Assembly (NCBI GenBank): GCA_945861415.1
Contig: CAMAUV010000030.1
Coordinates: 1 to 54,690 of the forward strand
Direction of reading: 5' to 3'
From: Akkermansia muciniphila
GTDB lineage: Bacteria > Verrucomicrobiota > Verrucomicrobiia > Verrucomicrobiales > V1-33
DNA length: 54,690 bases
A program made the position numbers and the translations under genes. The notes beneath the pieces were generated by a model. That model was not told the DNA's origin. It was given only the letters and a program-made list of their open reading frames with translations, and did not search any database. Numbering within the stretch: the stretch's first letter is position 1; every line of letters begins with the position of its first letter. This document shows, in pieces, positions 1 to 8,342 of this stretch.

Positions 1-225
1 ATCATAATACGCGCATGGCGTCAGATTCCCAAGGGAGGCATGCGGACGCCATTCGTTATATCGCTTGAACCAATCCCTCAAGCCTGCCCGCAACGCGATC
101 AGGGTGGCGTGCTCCTTCAGGTAGATCTCCTCGTATTTCACGCTGCGCCAGAGCCGCTCGATGAACACGTTGTCCATCCACCGGCCCTTGCCATCCATGC
201 TGATGGCAATGCCCAAGCCCGTCAG
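1..225 (-). mobile_element. IS3-family transposase (OrfB) fragment, C-terminal end
   Basis: Read on the minus strand, this stretch has an open frame ending at the window edge. It carries the C-terminal rve-core signature of IS3-family OrfB transposases: SMDGKGRWMDNVFIERLWRS, then VKYEEIYL, YNEWRPHASLG and a TP-x-x-YY-like end. About 75 codons are present. Homology stops near position 225-230, where the frame loses resemblance to the family, so the 5' part with the first catalytic acidic residues is missing. The last residues lie beyond position 1. The fragment sits just downstream of the amidohydrolase operon and is probably a dead remnant. Family assignment is firm; the exact IS subgroup is not. 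Confidence 0.85.
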
Positions 226-284
226 CCGCGCGTGTCGTGACGGGAACAGGCCTCGAAGGGCGGATCACGCACCCGCTTCCGGCG

Positions 285-1556
285 TTATTTGGTGGGCCGT
301 GAGCGATAGCGATCGGCCAAGCGGGTGTGGCGGGAAACGAGCGATTGTTCCGTTCCGGCGATCCAGAGGTGCTTGACCTCCGAGCGGATGTCGAGGATGT
401 CACCGGTGGAGGCAAAGAGGGAGGCGTCCTTGCCGACGTCGATGGAGCCTAGCCGATCGCCCACGCCGTGCAGTTGCGCCGGGACTAGGGTGATCGAGGC
501 GAGCGCGGCTTTTCGTGAGAACCCAAACGCAGCGGCTTGGGCCGCGGCGTAGGGAAGATTGCGTTGCCTAGAGGCGCTCCCGCCCGACCCTTCGCTGATC
601 GCGACGGTGACGCCTGCTTTTTCCAGGACCGCGGGAGCAACGAACTGGACGTCGTAGGCGTCCGAGCTCTGGGCCGGCAGCGTGAAGACTTCGCTGTAAA
701 TGACGGGGATCTCCCGTTGGGCCAATTCGTCCGCCAGCATCCAGGCATCGCGACCGCCGTCTAGGATTAGCCGCAGGCGGGGATGTGTGGCGGACCATTT
801 GAGGGCCGCCCGGATTTCCCTCAGTCCCTGAGCATGGACGACCAGCGGCAACTCACCACGCACCACAGGCAGCATGGCCTCCCAAGCCGGAACCACCGGA
901 CTGTCCGGCCGCCGCTTTTCCCACGCTGCGGCATCCGCAAAGAATCGATCGATTACACGTATCCGCTCGGTGCGCTCCCGGGCTTGTTCGTCCAGCGGTT
1001 TCACTTTTTCCGAGGCCTTGGGGCCGGGGACGCGAAGCGAGTGGTCAGGCCAGAACAGATGCATTGCCGTGCGGCGACGGACGGTCATGTCCTCGATGGT
1101 CCAGCCCCGTGCCGCCATCATGCTGGAAGCTCCGGAGAGGAGGCTGCCACCGGGCACCGGAACGAAATGCGTGATGCCATTGGCCCGCGCGACCGGGATT
1201 AGTTCGGAGTCAGGATTGACCGCCGTCCAGGATTCAATCTCCGGGGTGAATTCGCCGGTTTCCTGCACATCGAGGGACGCCCGCACTGAGGAAATCTCGA
1301 CCAGCCCAAGCTCGGTGGAGGCACTCACGAGCCCCGGGAACAGGTGGAGCCCCACCAGATCAATGGCACGGTCCGCGGGTTCCTCGATCCGGGAGGCCAC
1401 GGCCGCGATTTTTCCATCGCGCACCAACACATCTCCGGGTGTCAGCGTGCCATTGGTGACAGTATGCACGGTGGCGCCACGCAGCAGAAGGGTCTCCGCC
1501 GAAGCCCCTGCGGCCGGGAGCAGCAGGGTCCAAAGAATCAAGGTTAGTTTGTCCAT
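285..1556 (-). CDS. Secreted amidohydrolase-like protein (metal site degenerate)
   Basis: Starting at ATG 1556 gives 423 residues with a clear signal peptide (MDKLTLILWTLLLPAAGASA). An in-frame start 24 bases upstream would add a non-signal extension. The fold is the amidohydrolase type: a small beta-sandwich part (LLRGATVHTV, GDVLVRDGKIAAV) flanks the barrel, and the C-terminal segment has the usual ALASITLVPAQLHGV and GSIDVGKDASLF motifs. The position where active members have D-x-H-x-H reads LVSASTELG, and the late Asp position reads ISEGSGG. Metal-dependent hydrolysis is therefore doubtful. The start lies inside the 3' end of the upstream double amidohydrolase (13-base overlap), so the two are very likely translationally coupled. 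Substrate unknown. Confidence 0.85.
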   Translation of the reverse strand: MDKLTLILWTLLLPAAGASAETLLLRGATVHTVTNGTLTPGDVLVRDGKIAAVASRIEEPADRAIDLVGLHLFPGLVSASTELGLVEISSVRASLDVQETGEFTPEIESWTAVNPDSELIPVARANGITHFVPVPGGSLLSGASSMMAARGWTIEDMTVRRRTAMHLFWPDHSLRVPGPKASEKVKPLDEQARERTERIRVIDRFFADAAAWEKRRPDSPVVPAWEAMLPVVRGELPLVVHAQGLREIRAALKWSATHPRLRLILDGGRDAWMLADELAQREIPVIYSEVFTLPAQSSDAYDVQFVAPAVLEKAGVTVAISEGSGGSASRQRNLPYAAAQAAAFGFSRKAALASITLVPAQLHGVGDRLGSIDVGKDASLFASTGDILDIRSEVKHLWIAGTEQSLVSRHTRLADRYRSRPTK

Positions 1557-4525
1557 GACATTTTGTGGTCGAGGCAGCAATCAAGGCAGCGGTGGTTCTG
1601 GCGGTCTTCCAGCGCGCGGTGGAAAAACTTGTCTTGGGCTTTTTCATTGCCCTTCCCGCCCGGGTCCTGACCGGCTAGGGTTTTTGCCTTGGCGAGGAGC
1701 GTTTCTCTCATCTTCTGACGCTCCCCAGCCCGGCGGAGCGCCTCCGCTCGTTCAAAATATTGCTTTCCTTCGATCCACGTTTCCTGACACAGGGTCATGG
1801 TATCCAGTGGGTGGCCGCTCCAGATGACAAAATCTCCATCCTTGCCCGGCTCCAGGGAACCGACCCGACGGTCGATGCCGAGCTGCAGGGCCGGATTCAT
1901 AGTGACGAACTTCAGGGCCTCTTCTTGCGGAGTGCCTCCGTATTTCACGGCCTTGGCGGCCTCCAGATTCATGCGCCGCGCAAGGTCTGACGAATCGGAA
2001 TTGAAGGAGACGAGCACGCCGCGTTCGCGCATGATGCTGCCGGCGTGGGGAATGGCATCGTATACCTCCAGCTTGTAGGCCCACCAGTCCGAAAAGGCGG
2101 AGGCGCCGGCGCCGTGTTCGGCGATTTCATTAGCCACCTTGTAGCCTTCCAGAATATGCTGGAGGGTGGCGACTCGGACGCCAAAACCTTCCATGACCCT
2201 GAGGAAGGCCAAGACCTCATCTTGGCGATAGCTATGGCAGTGGACCAACCGCTCGCCCTTGATGATTTCAGCGATCGTTTCCAGTTCGAGGTCGCGCCGG
2301 ACCGGAGGCCCGCCCTCGCGTTGCTGTTTAGCTAGGGACTCGGCGTATTGCCGGGCGGCGGTAAAGCGATTGGTATGGAACGCGGGCACCCCCATGCGAG
2401 ACTGGGGAAACCGCTGGCGGAAACGGTCGCCCCAGTTCGACTGCTTCACGTTTTCTCCGAGGGCAAATTTGATGCCTTCGGGGGCGCCCTCGAATTTCAA
2501 GCCCTCGGGTCCGGCCCCATCACGCAGCTTGATCACACAATTCTGTCCGCCGATCGGGTTGGCCGAGCCGTGGAGCAAATTAGCCACGGTCAGACCGCCG
2601 GCCAGTTGTTGGAGGATGGTTTCCGTCTCCGAATTCACCACGTCCGCAATGCGGACCATGGCGGTGGAGGGCAGCGTTCCTTCGTTGACGCTCCCGAGGA
2701 CCATGCTGTGGCTGTGGCAATCAATCAGGCCTGGGGTGACGTGAATGCCGGGGCGGTCGATCACTATGGCTTCGGTCGGCACTTGGTCGGCAGTGATGGT
2801 CCCAACTGCTTTGATTTTGCCGCCCACGATGAGCAGGCCCGCGTCTTCAAGTCGGCCCCGCGGCCCCGAGGTCCAAACAGTGGCGGACTTGATGAAGACC
2901 GCCGGAGGAGCGAGCAGCGGCCCGCGATCGTGCTGCGCCGGAGCATCCGTGAGCTGGCCGCGCAAGGCCTCGTTCACCTTCTTCTCGTCGGGTTGGTCGG
3001 GTTTCCCGGCCCCCTCGGCGTCGCCCTCGTCCTTCTTGTCCTTCTTGTCCTTGGGCAGAGCAGGGAACAGCCGTCCCTCGATCCAGACTTCTCGAACCCG
3101 GGCTTTTTCGTCGAAGTAGCGACCGTCTTCGACGACGGTGAGGCTGGCGAGTTTGCCGGCAGCGACTTCACCCAATTGATCGGCCACTCCGCACAGCCGG
3201 GCGGGTATCGTGGTCAGGGCGGCGAGGGCGTCGGCTTCGCTTAACCCGCGTGCGATGGCGAGCCGGGCGTTCACGCGGAATCTGTCCGGTTTATCGAGTC
3301 CATGCGTGGTCAAGGCAATTTCCCGGCCGCCGCGGCGGAGCGACGCGGGATTGCCCGGAGCTTGGTCCCATGCCCGCAGTTGATCGGTGGGGACAGCCAC
3401 CCAGTCGTCCTCGTCGGGCAGCTTCGGCACCTCCGGGAAATCGATAGGAACGATGAAGGTGACGGCGGCGGCGGGCATCAGGTCGGGGCGGCGCCATTCC
3501 TGTCCGGTGGCCAGCATCACTGGTTGCAGGTCTAATTCACGGGAGAGTTGCATCGCGCGGTCGACCATCAGCATGCCGCCCGGCTCGAAACACACCGGTA
3601 TCCTCTTCCGGGCGGCCGGTTGCAGCGCGGCGAACCCCTCCCGCACCGCGGGTCGCGGACGGGCGTTGGGATTGGCCGCAAAATGAGCGGCATCGTCGGC
3701 CTGAAATCGGGTGTCGAAAAAAGTCTGGCGCACTACGGCGAGGACGCCCATGAGCGAGGCTGGATAGGCTGCCACATCCCGGTTGTTGTCAGCCGCGCCC
3801 CGGGGGTCGTCGCCGGGAACCGTGAGGGCAATGTGCTGAAAAGTGTCCGGGCGCATGACGGCTTCCTCAGAATCGCTGGAACCGAGGGAAACGAAGGCGC
3901 TGGTGCCGCGGATGACGCCACGATCCGGGACCACATTGGCGGCGGTGAAGCCTTCGGCACGAAGTGCCTCCAGCGCCTTGGAGTCAGGGGCATGCTCTCG
4001 AGCCATGCGGCGCTGGGGGGTCACCACCGAGTCCGGTCCACTAACCCCCGCCACCGAGGGTGCTCCAACAAAATCCGCGCCCGACCCGGCTGTAAGGTCC
4101 CGGAAGCCGACGGACGTGCTTTCCTCCATCGGCCCCGCACGGCCGGATCCTTTTTGCGCAAAGGAAACGTGGGCATCAATGAACCCGGCGTAAATGGTCG
4201 TGCCATTCATGTCATGGACGCGGGCATCGGCGGGGATCGGGGTGTCCTTCCCCACAGCTTCGATGCGGCCGTCCCGCAGCACCACCGTTGCCCTTTCCAG
4301 CTCCTCCCCGGGCTTGAGCACCACACGCCCGCCAACCAACGCATGCACCGAGGCGGCGAGTGGCCTTACAGCCGGAGGACGCAATTCGTCAGACGACAGC
4401 AGTGTTATCGTCAGCCCGCAGGCACACAGAACTGCCACGACCAAACTGGCGGGAAGACGAAAATTCAGCACTAGGGCAGCGGGCATTTTGCCTGAAATGA
4501 ACTTAGTTTTTGCGGGTGGCGTCAT
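1544..4525 (-). CDS. Tandem (double) amidohydrolase, secreted or membrane-anchored
   Basis: About 993 residues from ATG 4525; a GTG two codons earlier is also possible. A hydrophobic segment at roughly residues 22-45 is a signal peptide or anchor. Two amidohydrolase units are fused. Unit 1 (about 60-490) has the composite-domain motifs, but its metal loop reads GFIDAHVSF, lacking the second His. Unit 2 (about 545-960) has an intact GLIDCHSHS loop near residue 602, later histidines (VHCHSYR, TLQHILEG) and NSDSSD near the expected Asp. A charged linker (KDKKDKKDEGD) separates the units. Only the second half is likely to be catalytic. The gene lies 12 bases after the ThuA gene and overlaps the next amidohydrolase, forming a three-gene operon. 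Substrate unknown; dipeptide- or imidazolone-type amides are typical of the superfamily. Confidence 0.88.
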   Translation of the reverse strand: MTPPAKTKFISGKMPAALVLNFRLPASLVVAVLCACGLTITLLSSDELRPPAVRPLAASVHALVGGRVVLKPGEELERATVVLRDGRIEAVGKDTPIPADARVHDMNGTTIYAGFIDAHVSFAQKGSGRAGPMEESTSVGFRDLTAGSGADFVGAPSVAGVSGPDSVVTPQRRMAREHAPDSKALEALRAEGFTAANVVPDRGVIRGTSAFVSLGSSDSEEAVMRPDTFQHIALTVPGDDPRGAADNNRDVAAYPASLMGVLAVVRQTFFDTRFQADDAAHFAANPNARPRPAVREGFAALQPAARKRIPVCFEPGGMLMVDRAMQLSRELDLQPVMLATGQEWRRPDLMPAAAVTFIVPIDFPEVPKLPDEDDWVAVPTDQLRAWDQAPGNPASLRRGGREIALTTHGLDKPDRFRVNARLAIARGLSEADALAALTTIPARLCGVADQLGEVAAGKLASLTVVEDGRYFDEKARVREVWIEGRLFPALPKDKKDKKDEGDAEGAGKPDQPDEKKVNEALRGQLTDAPAQHDRGPLLAPPAVFIKSATVWTSGPRGRLEDAGLLIVGGKIKAVGTITADQVPTEAIVIDRPGIHVTPGLIDCHSHSMVLGSVNEGTLPSTAMVRIADVVNSETETILQQLAGGLTVANLLHGSANPIGGQNCVIKLRDGAGPEGLKFEGAPEGIKFALGENVKQSNWGDRFRQRFPQSRMGVPAFHTNRFTAARQYAESLAKQQREGGPPVRRDLELETIAEIIKGERLVHCHSYRQDEVLAFLRVMEGFGVRVATLQHILEGYKVANEIAEHGAGASAFSDWWAYKLEVYDAIPHAGSIMRERGVLVSFNSDSSDLARRMNLEAAKAVKYGGTPQEEALKFVTMNPALQLGIDRRVGSLEPGKDGDFVIWSGHPLDTMTLCQETWIEGKQYFERAEALRRAGERQKMRETLLAKAKTLAGQDPGGKGNEKAQDKFFHRALEDRQNHRCLDCCLDHKMSWTN

Positions 4526-4537
4526 TGTCACGATCGA

Positions 4538-5536
4538 TTACTTAAGGCTCTTGCCCATGGCGTTGTCCTCCACCTTGATGCCTTTCCGCTCGCTGTTAAA
4601 GCCATACATCGTCGGCGTGATAGGGTCTACGAGGTCTGCTTTGGCTTTGGCAGGAATCTCCAGTTCCAATCCCCAAAAAACCGCGTTCACCACTAGGCGG
4701 CGGTGGTTTTCGTCATCTAAATCAGAAGCGGCCCCAAGCGTGGTCGTGAAGACGCGGTTCGTCTTGCCGTCCTCGTTTTTGTGCAGGCGGGTCCATGCCA
4801 CGGCCTGCATCGGGTCGTTTTTCTTGTTCTTCACGCCCGGGCTTTTTGAGTCGAGCGTTTCTGTAACCTCTCCGCGCAGAAGAATGGTGGCATCAGCAGG
4901 CGGCTTGGCGGTATAGACATCCGATTCGCCGAAAATGGTTTCCACCCCGCGGAGTAATGGATTTTCCTTCGCCGAAGGCTCTACGATGGTGCGGGTGCCT
5001 TCCGATTTGTGACCACCGTGATGCGCTACCCATGTCTCGCCCAGCACCTGTTTTCCAAATCCGCCGGTCCATGTCTTGCCGGAATCAAAGTTATAGTGTG
5101 CAAATTCGCCCTTCAGTCCGGCAAAGGCGTGCGTGCTGGTGCGCAGGGCCACAAAAGGCACACCGCGGCGGTAGGTCGAGTCGAACTTTTTCATCGCCGC
5201 ATCATCCCAGTGCCGGAAGCGCAGGGACATGACAATGAGTTCCGCGCTGTCGAGCGCCGCAGGATTGGTCAGCAGCGCCCCGCCGCCGGGCTTGATGTTC
5301 CCCTGCTCGTCTGCGGAGAAGAGCACCGTGCAGTCGAAACCGTGATACTGACTGAGGATCTTGCCCAGCATGGGCATAGCTTCCTCGCTGCGGTATTCCT
5401 CGTCACCGGCCAGCAGCACCACTTTCTTGCCCTTCCCCGGTCCTTCTTTAGCGGGGAAGTGAAGAAACGTTGTCTGAGCCGTGGCGGTGGAAATGGCGGT
5501 GAAGGCGAAGGAGGTAAGTAGTATGCGGGTTTTCAT
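4538..5536 (-). CDS. Secreted ThuA-domain protein
   Basis: 332 residues with a signal peptide (MKTRILLTSFAFTAISTATA). The rest matches the ThuA-like (trehalose-utilisation) domain, a glutamine-amidotransferase-like fold: KKVVLLAGDEEYRSEE at the start, ELIVMSLRFRHW, a GVPFVALRTSTHAF strand where class I amidotransferases carry the nucleophile, then HHGGH and the AVAWTRLHKNEDGKTNRVF strand typical of the family. Proteins of this kind in Planctomycetes and Verrucomicrobia are often annotated as ThuA or putative sugar-metabolism proteins; no reaction is established. It is first in a minus-strand operon with the two amidohydrolase genes. The start is supported by the signal peptide directly after it. 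Confidence 0.9.
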   Translation of the reverse strand: MKTRILLTSFAFTAISTATAQTTFLHFPAKEGPGKGKKVVLLAGDEEYRSEEAMPMLGKILSQYHGFDCTVLFSADEQGNIKPGGGALLTNPAALDSAELIVMSLRFRHWDDAAMKKFDSTYRRGVPFVALRTSTHAFAGLKGEFAHYNFDSGKTWTGGFGKQVLGETWVAHHGGHKSEGTRTIVEPSAKENPLLRGVETIFGESDVYTAKPPADATILLRGEVTETLDSKSPGVKNKKNDPMQAVAWTRLHKNEDGKTNRVFTTTLGAASDLDDENHRRLVVNAVFWGLELEIPAKAKADLVDPITPTMYGFNSERKGIKVEDNAMGKSLK

Positions 5537-5649
5537 ATGTGGTAAGTGGAGATGTATTTCCCCCTCGAGTTCGCTATGCGCAAGATATGTTTTGCGGTGG
5601 ACCCGGTGGCAGTCGCTCAGCTTTTTAACGTTGATTCACCGCGGTTGTG

Positions 5650-6235
5650 GGTCTTCGTCCACATCCGCTGATACAGTTTGCCGATATCTTTGTGCAGCTT
5701 CAACCGTTCGCCGCCGGTTCCACTGCCATAGCTATTACCGTCTCGGAATCCGGGTCCGCTTTACCTGCGCCCAAGGTGACTGCGGTTCCCTCCAACCTAA
5801 CCCTTGCGCCGAATAGCGGAATCTTGCACACCGCTACCGGCGCCGCGCGGATTCTGAAGTCCACGCCGGCCCCGGCAAGACTGGCACTGCGGTCATTGCC
5901 GTCTCGGTAAGCGCTGGGACACTAAACAGGCAGCGCCGGGTCACGCTTACCGGCATCGATCCCGTGGAAATATGGGGCAACAGCTGGGGGCCTAACCACC
6001 GTGAATCGGGCGCCTCATCTTCATCCCGACGGCGACGTGGTGACGAATCTCCGGAAATACTTTCAAGGTAGTTCTCCGCTGACGCCCAGCGACGGCGAGG
6101 CGCTGATCATGCAGACTGGTATCCCCGTTTTCATCTTCCAAAGAGACAAGAGCGCCAGTTTCCAGCTCTAGATTCTCAATACGGGAAGCGTTTTTCCGGT
6201 CCGGTTATTGAGACCCGCAGCGACGGATGTAGAGA
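5650..6235 (+). pseudogene. Decayed 3' end of a secreted repeat protein with the DPDGDG-type C-terminal domain
   Basis: The frame starting near 6010 reads HLHPDGDVVTNLRKYFQG, SSPLTPS, then PVFIFQRDKSA, and hits a stop at 6169. This mirrors the C-terminal segment of secreted Verrucomicrobia proteins (DPDGDGxxNLxEYxLGTxP, then FxFxR-x-K). A fragment in another frame just upstream (GTAVIAVSVSAGTL, about 5890-5930) looks like Ig-like repeat sequence, and a further stretch lies at 5650-5910. The frame changes several times and contains stops, so this is a pseudogene remnant. The parent gene would have encoded a large surface protein like those at 15656-21661 and 32419-38298, which end in the same kind of module. 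Confidence 0.6.
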
Positions 6236-6270
6236 ATTTATACACGGGCATGATCGAGATTGTGTGCGTC

Positions 6271-6327
6271 CGCCTACCGCCCGCCTGCCGTCCGCCTGCC
6301 GCCCGCCTGCCGTCTGCCGTCTGCCGG
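6271..6327. repeat. 11-bp tandem repeat (CGCCTGCCGYC) upstream of ftsY
   Basis: Four consecutive 11-base units are visible at 6271, 6282, 6293 and 6304, the first with one change (CGCCTACCGCC). They degrade into TGCCGTC-like copies up to about 6327. The tract lies between the decayed secreted-protein gene and ftsY, about 85 bases before the ftsY start. It is probably a slippage-prone low-complexity tract; no function is evident. Confidence 0.85.
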
Positions 6328-6410
6328 TCGATGGTTCATGCGGCTGCGGACCATGCGTTGAGTGGAGTGCGCTTGCATTCACTGCGGCTGCTTTTACTGC
6401 GACCGATCTA

Positions 6411-7259
6411 ATGGCTGGCTTTTTCAAACGACTCCTGCAGCGCTTCACCAGTCGCAAAGTGGACCTCGACGAACTCGAGGAGTCCCTAATCATGGGCGAT
6501 GTGGGCTTTCGTATGACGGAACAAATCCTTGAGCGCCTGCGCGCCATGGGTCGCGGCCTCGATCCGGAGGAAGTCGTGGACGTGTGCCGCGAGGAAATGC
6601 TGAAAATTCTGCCCCCGCAGACCGCTCCGCTGTCTTATTTTCCGGACAAGCCGTGCGTCATCTTCATCGTGGGTGTGAATGGCACCGGCAAAACGACCAG
6701 CACCGCGCGCCTCGCGCAGTTGCTCAAGAGGCAGGGCCACAGCGTAATGCTGGCCGCAGCGGATACTTTCCGGGCGGCGGCGATTGAGCAGCTCGACGCA
6801 TGGGCTCAGCGAGTTGAAGTGCCGATAATCAAAGGTCAGTATAAAGCCGATCCCGCCGCCGTCTGCCACGATGCGTGGGAGGCGGCGAAGAAGCGCTGCA
6901 TTCATTACCTGCTCTGTGACACCGCTGGCCGCCTCCATACCCGCGACAACCTGATGGCTGAGCTTTCCAAGATTGAGCGTGTGCTGGGCCGCAAGGATGC
7001 GGATTCGCCGCATGAGACCCTGCTCGTGGTGGATGCCACTACCGGGAGCAACGCGCTCCAGCAGGCGAAGGAGTTTCAGAAAGCCGTGGGCAACCTCACC
7101 GGCGTTATCGTCACCAAACTGGACGGCAGCGGCAAAGGCGGCTGCGTCATCAGCATTCAGCACGAACTGGGCGTGCCCGCGCGGTTTATTGGAACGGGAG
7201 AGGGTCCGGATGACTTTGAGGTGTTTGAGGCCCGCAAGTTTGTAGAGGGGATCCTGTAG
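6411..7259 (+). CDS. ftsY: Signal recognition particle receptor FtsY
   Basis: 283 residues from ATG 6411. A longer frame upstream runs through the tandem repeat and is not credible. The protein is an NG-domain GTPase that docks SRP-ribosome complexes at the inner membrane for co-translational insertion. Motifs: P-loop GVNGTGKTT (88-96), DTFRAAAIEQL (119-129), DTAGR (170-174), TKLDGSGKGG (235-244), and the closing FIGTGEGPDDFEVF. The short N domain begins almost immediately (VDLDELEESLIMGDVG), so the acidic A domain of Escherichia coli FtsY is absent, as in many bacteria. A basic, hydrophobic start (MAGFFKRLLQRF) may serve in membrane contact. No good ribosome-binding site is visible. It converges with mtnA, the two stops being three bases apart. 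Confidence 0.97.
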   Translation: MAGFFKRLLQRFTSRKVDLDELEESLIMGDVGFRMTEQILERLRAMGRGLDPEEVVDVCREEMLKILPPQTAPLSYFPDKPCVIFIVGVNGTGKTTSTARLAQLLKRQGHSVMLAAADTFRAAAIEQLDAWAQRVEVPIIKGQYKADPAAVCHDAWEAAKKRCIHYLLCDTAGRLHTRDNLMAELSKIERVLGRKDADSPHETLLVVDATTGSNALQQAKEFQKAVGNLTGVIVTKLDGSGKGGCVISIQHELGVPARFIGTGEGPDDFEVFEARKFVEGIL

Positions 7260-7262
7260 GTT

Positions 7263-8339
7263 TCAGTATTCACTTTTCAGGGCAGCCTCCGCCGCGTCAT
7301 CCTGAAAACTGAAACTTCCCTCCTTTGCCGTATACACCCCGGACTCCGTGATCAGCCCCGTGATCAGCCTCGCCGGGGTCACGTCGAACGCGGGATTGGC
7401 GGCCGGAGTGCCTTCAGCGCAAACGCGCACGCGGCCAGCAGCATCCTCTATCCAGATCACCTCGTCGGCGCTGCGCTCTTCGATGGGGATGGCAAAGCCA
7501 TCCAGGGTTTTCGAGTCCAGTGTGGATGAAGGAAAGGCAACATAGAAGGGCACTCCGCAGTCGCGCGCGGCGAGCGCTTTAAGGTAAGTCCCGATCTTGT
7601 TGGCCACGTCTCCGGTGCCCGTCACCCGGTCCGCTCCCGTGATGACCATGTCCACTTTCCCGCGCTGCATGAGATGGCCGCCGGCGTTGTCTGCGATGAG
7701 GGTGTGGGCTACACCGTGCGCTGCGAGTTCCCAAGCAGTGAGCCGCGCGCCCTGATTTCGCGGGCGCGTTTCGTCGACCCACACATGCACGGCAATGCCC
7801 GCATCGTGCGCCGCATAGATGGGCGCAGTGGCTGAACCCACATCCACGAACGCGAGCCACCCCGCGTTGCAATGCGTCAGCAAGTTGACGGGCCCCTTCT
7901 TTGCTGCTGCGAGAGCCCGGATCAGTTCCAGTCCGTGCTGACCGATCGCGCGGCAGGCTGCCACGTCCTCATTGCAGATGATTTCTGCACCCCGGCGGGC
8001 GGCTTCGACTTTGTTGGATGCATCAGTTATGGTCCGGAGTTGCCGCTGCACGGCCCATGCGAGATTTACAGCGGTAGGGCGCGTGGCGGTCAGTTCGCGG
8101 GCCCCCTCTTCGATGCGACCTTCCCTTGCGGCCAGAAACATGCCCCACGCTGCCGTTGCGCCGATGCAGCCTGCCCCGCGCACATGCATGTCTTTGATCG
8201 CTCGGGCGCAACTGTCTACTGTGGTCAGCCGTTCCGTGCGGAATGCAAACGGCAGCGCGCGCTGATCAATGATCCAGAGGCCCTCCGCATCGTCCGGTTC
8301 TTGCCACACGGTGCGGTAATGTCTTCCGTTTACCTGCAT
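7263..8339 (-). CDS. mtnA: S-methyl-5-thioribose-1-phosphate isomerase
   Basis: 358 residues, full length for MtnA. It converts methylthioribose-1-phosphate to methylthioribulose-1-phosphate in methionine salvage, or an analogous step of methylthioadenosine disposal. The eIF2B-like fold is recognisable: MHVRGAGCIGATAAWG near the N terminus, the catalytic-cysteine loop NLLTHCNAGWLA, VDETRPRNQGARLTAWEL, the catalytic-Asp loop VITGADRV, and VANKIGTYLKALAA. No other mtn genes are in the window. The start lies three bases after the accA stop, so it is the third gene of the LysM-accA-mtnA operon. Confidence 0.96.
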   Translation of the reverse strand: MQVNGRHYRTVWQEPDDAEGLWIIDQRALPFAFRTERLTTVDSCARAIKDMHVRGAGCIGATAAWGMFLAAREGRIEEGARELTATRPTAVNLAWAVQRQLRTITDASNKVEAARRGAEIICNEDVAACRAIGQHGLELIRALAAAKKGPVNLLTHCNAGWLAFVDVGSATAPIYAAHDAGIAVHVWVDETRPRNQGARLTAWELAAHGVAHTLIADNAGGHLMQRGKVDMVITGADRVTGTGDVANKIGTYLKALAARDCGVPFYVAFPSSTLDSKTLDGFAIPIEERSADEVIWIEDAAGRVRVCAEGTPAANPAFDVTPARLITGLITESGVYTAKEGSFSFQDDAAEAALKSEY

Positions 8340-8342
8340 GAC

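Noticed and set aside
6264..6410. 49-codon N-terminal extension of FtsY
   Set aside because: The extension translates the 11-bp tandem repeat and Pro/Cys-rich sequence not seen in FtsY; ATG 6411 gives a normal N domain.
7290..7320. Possible terminator between ftsY and mtnA
   Set aside because: The two genes converge with a three-base gap; I found no stem-loop followed by a T tract there.
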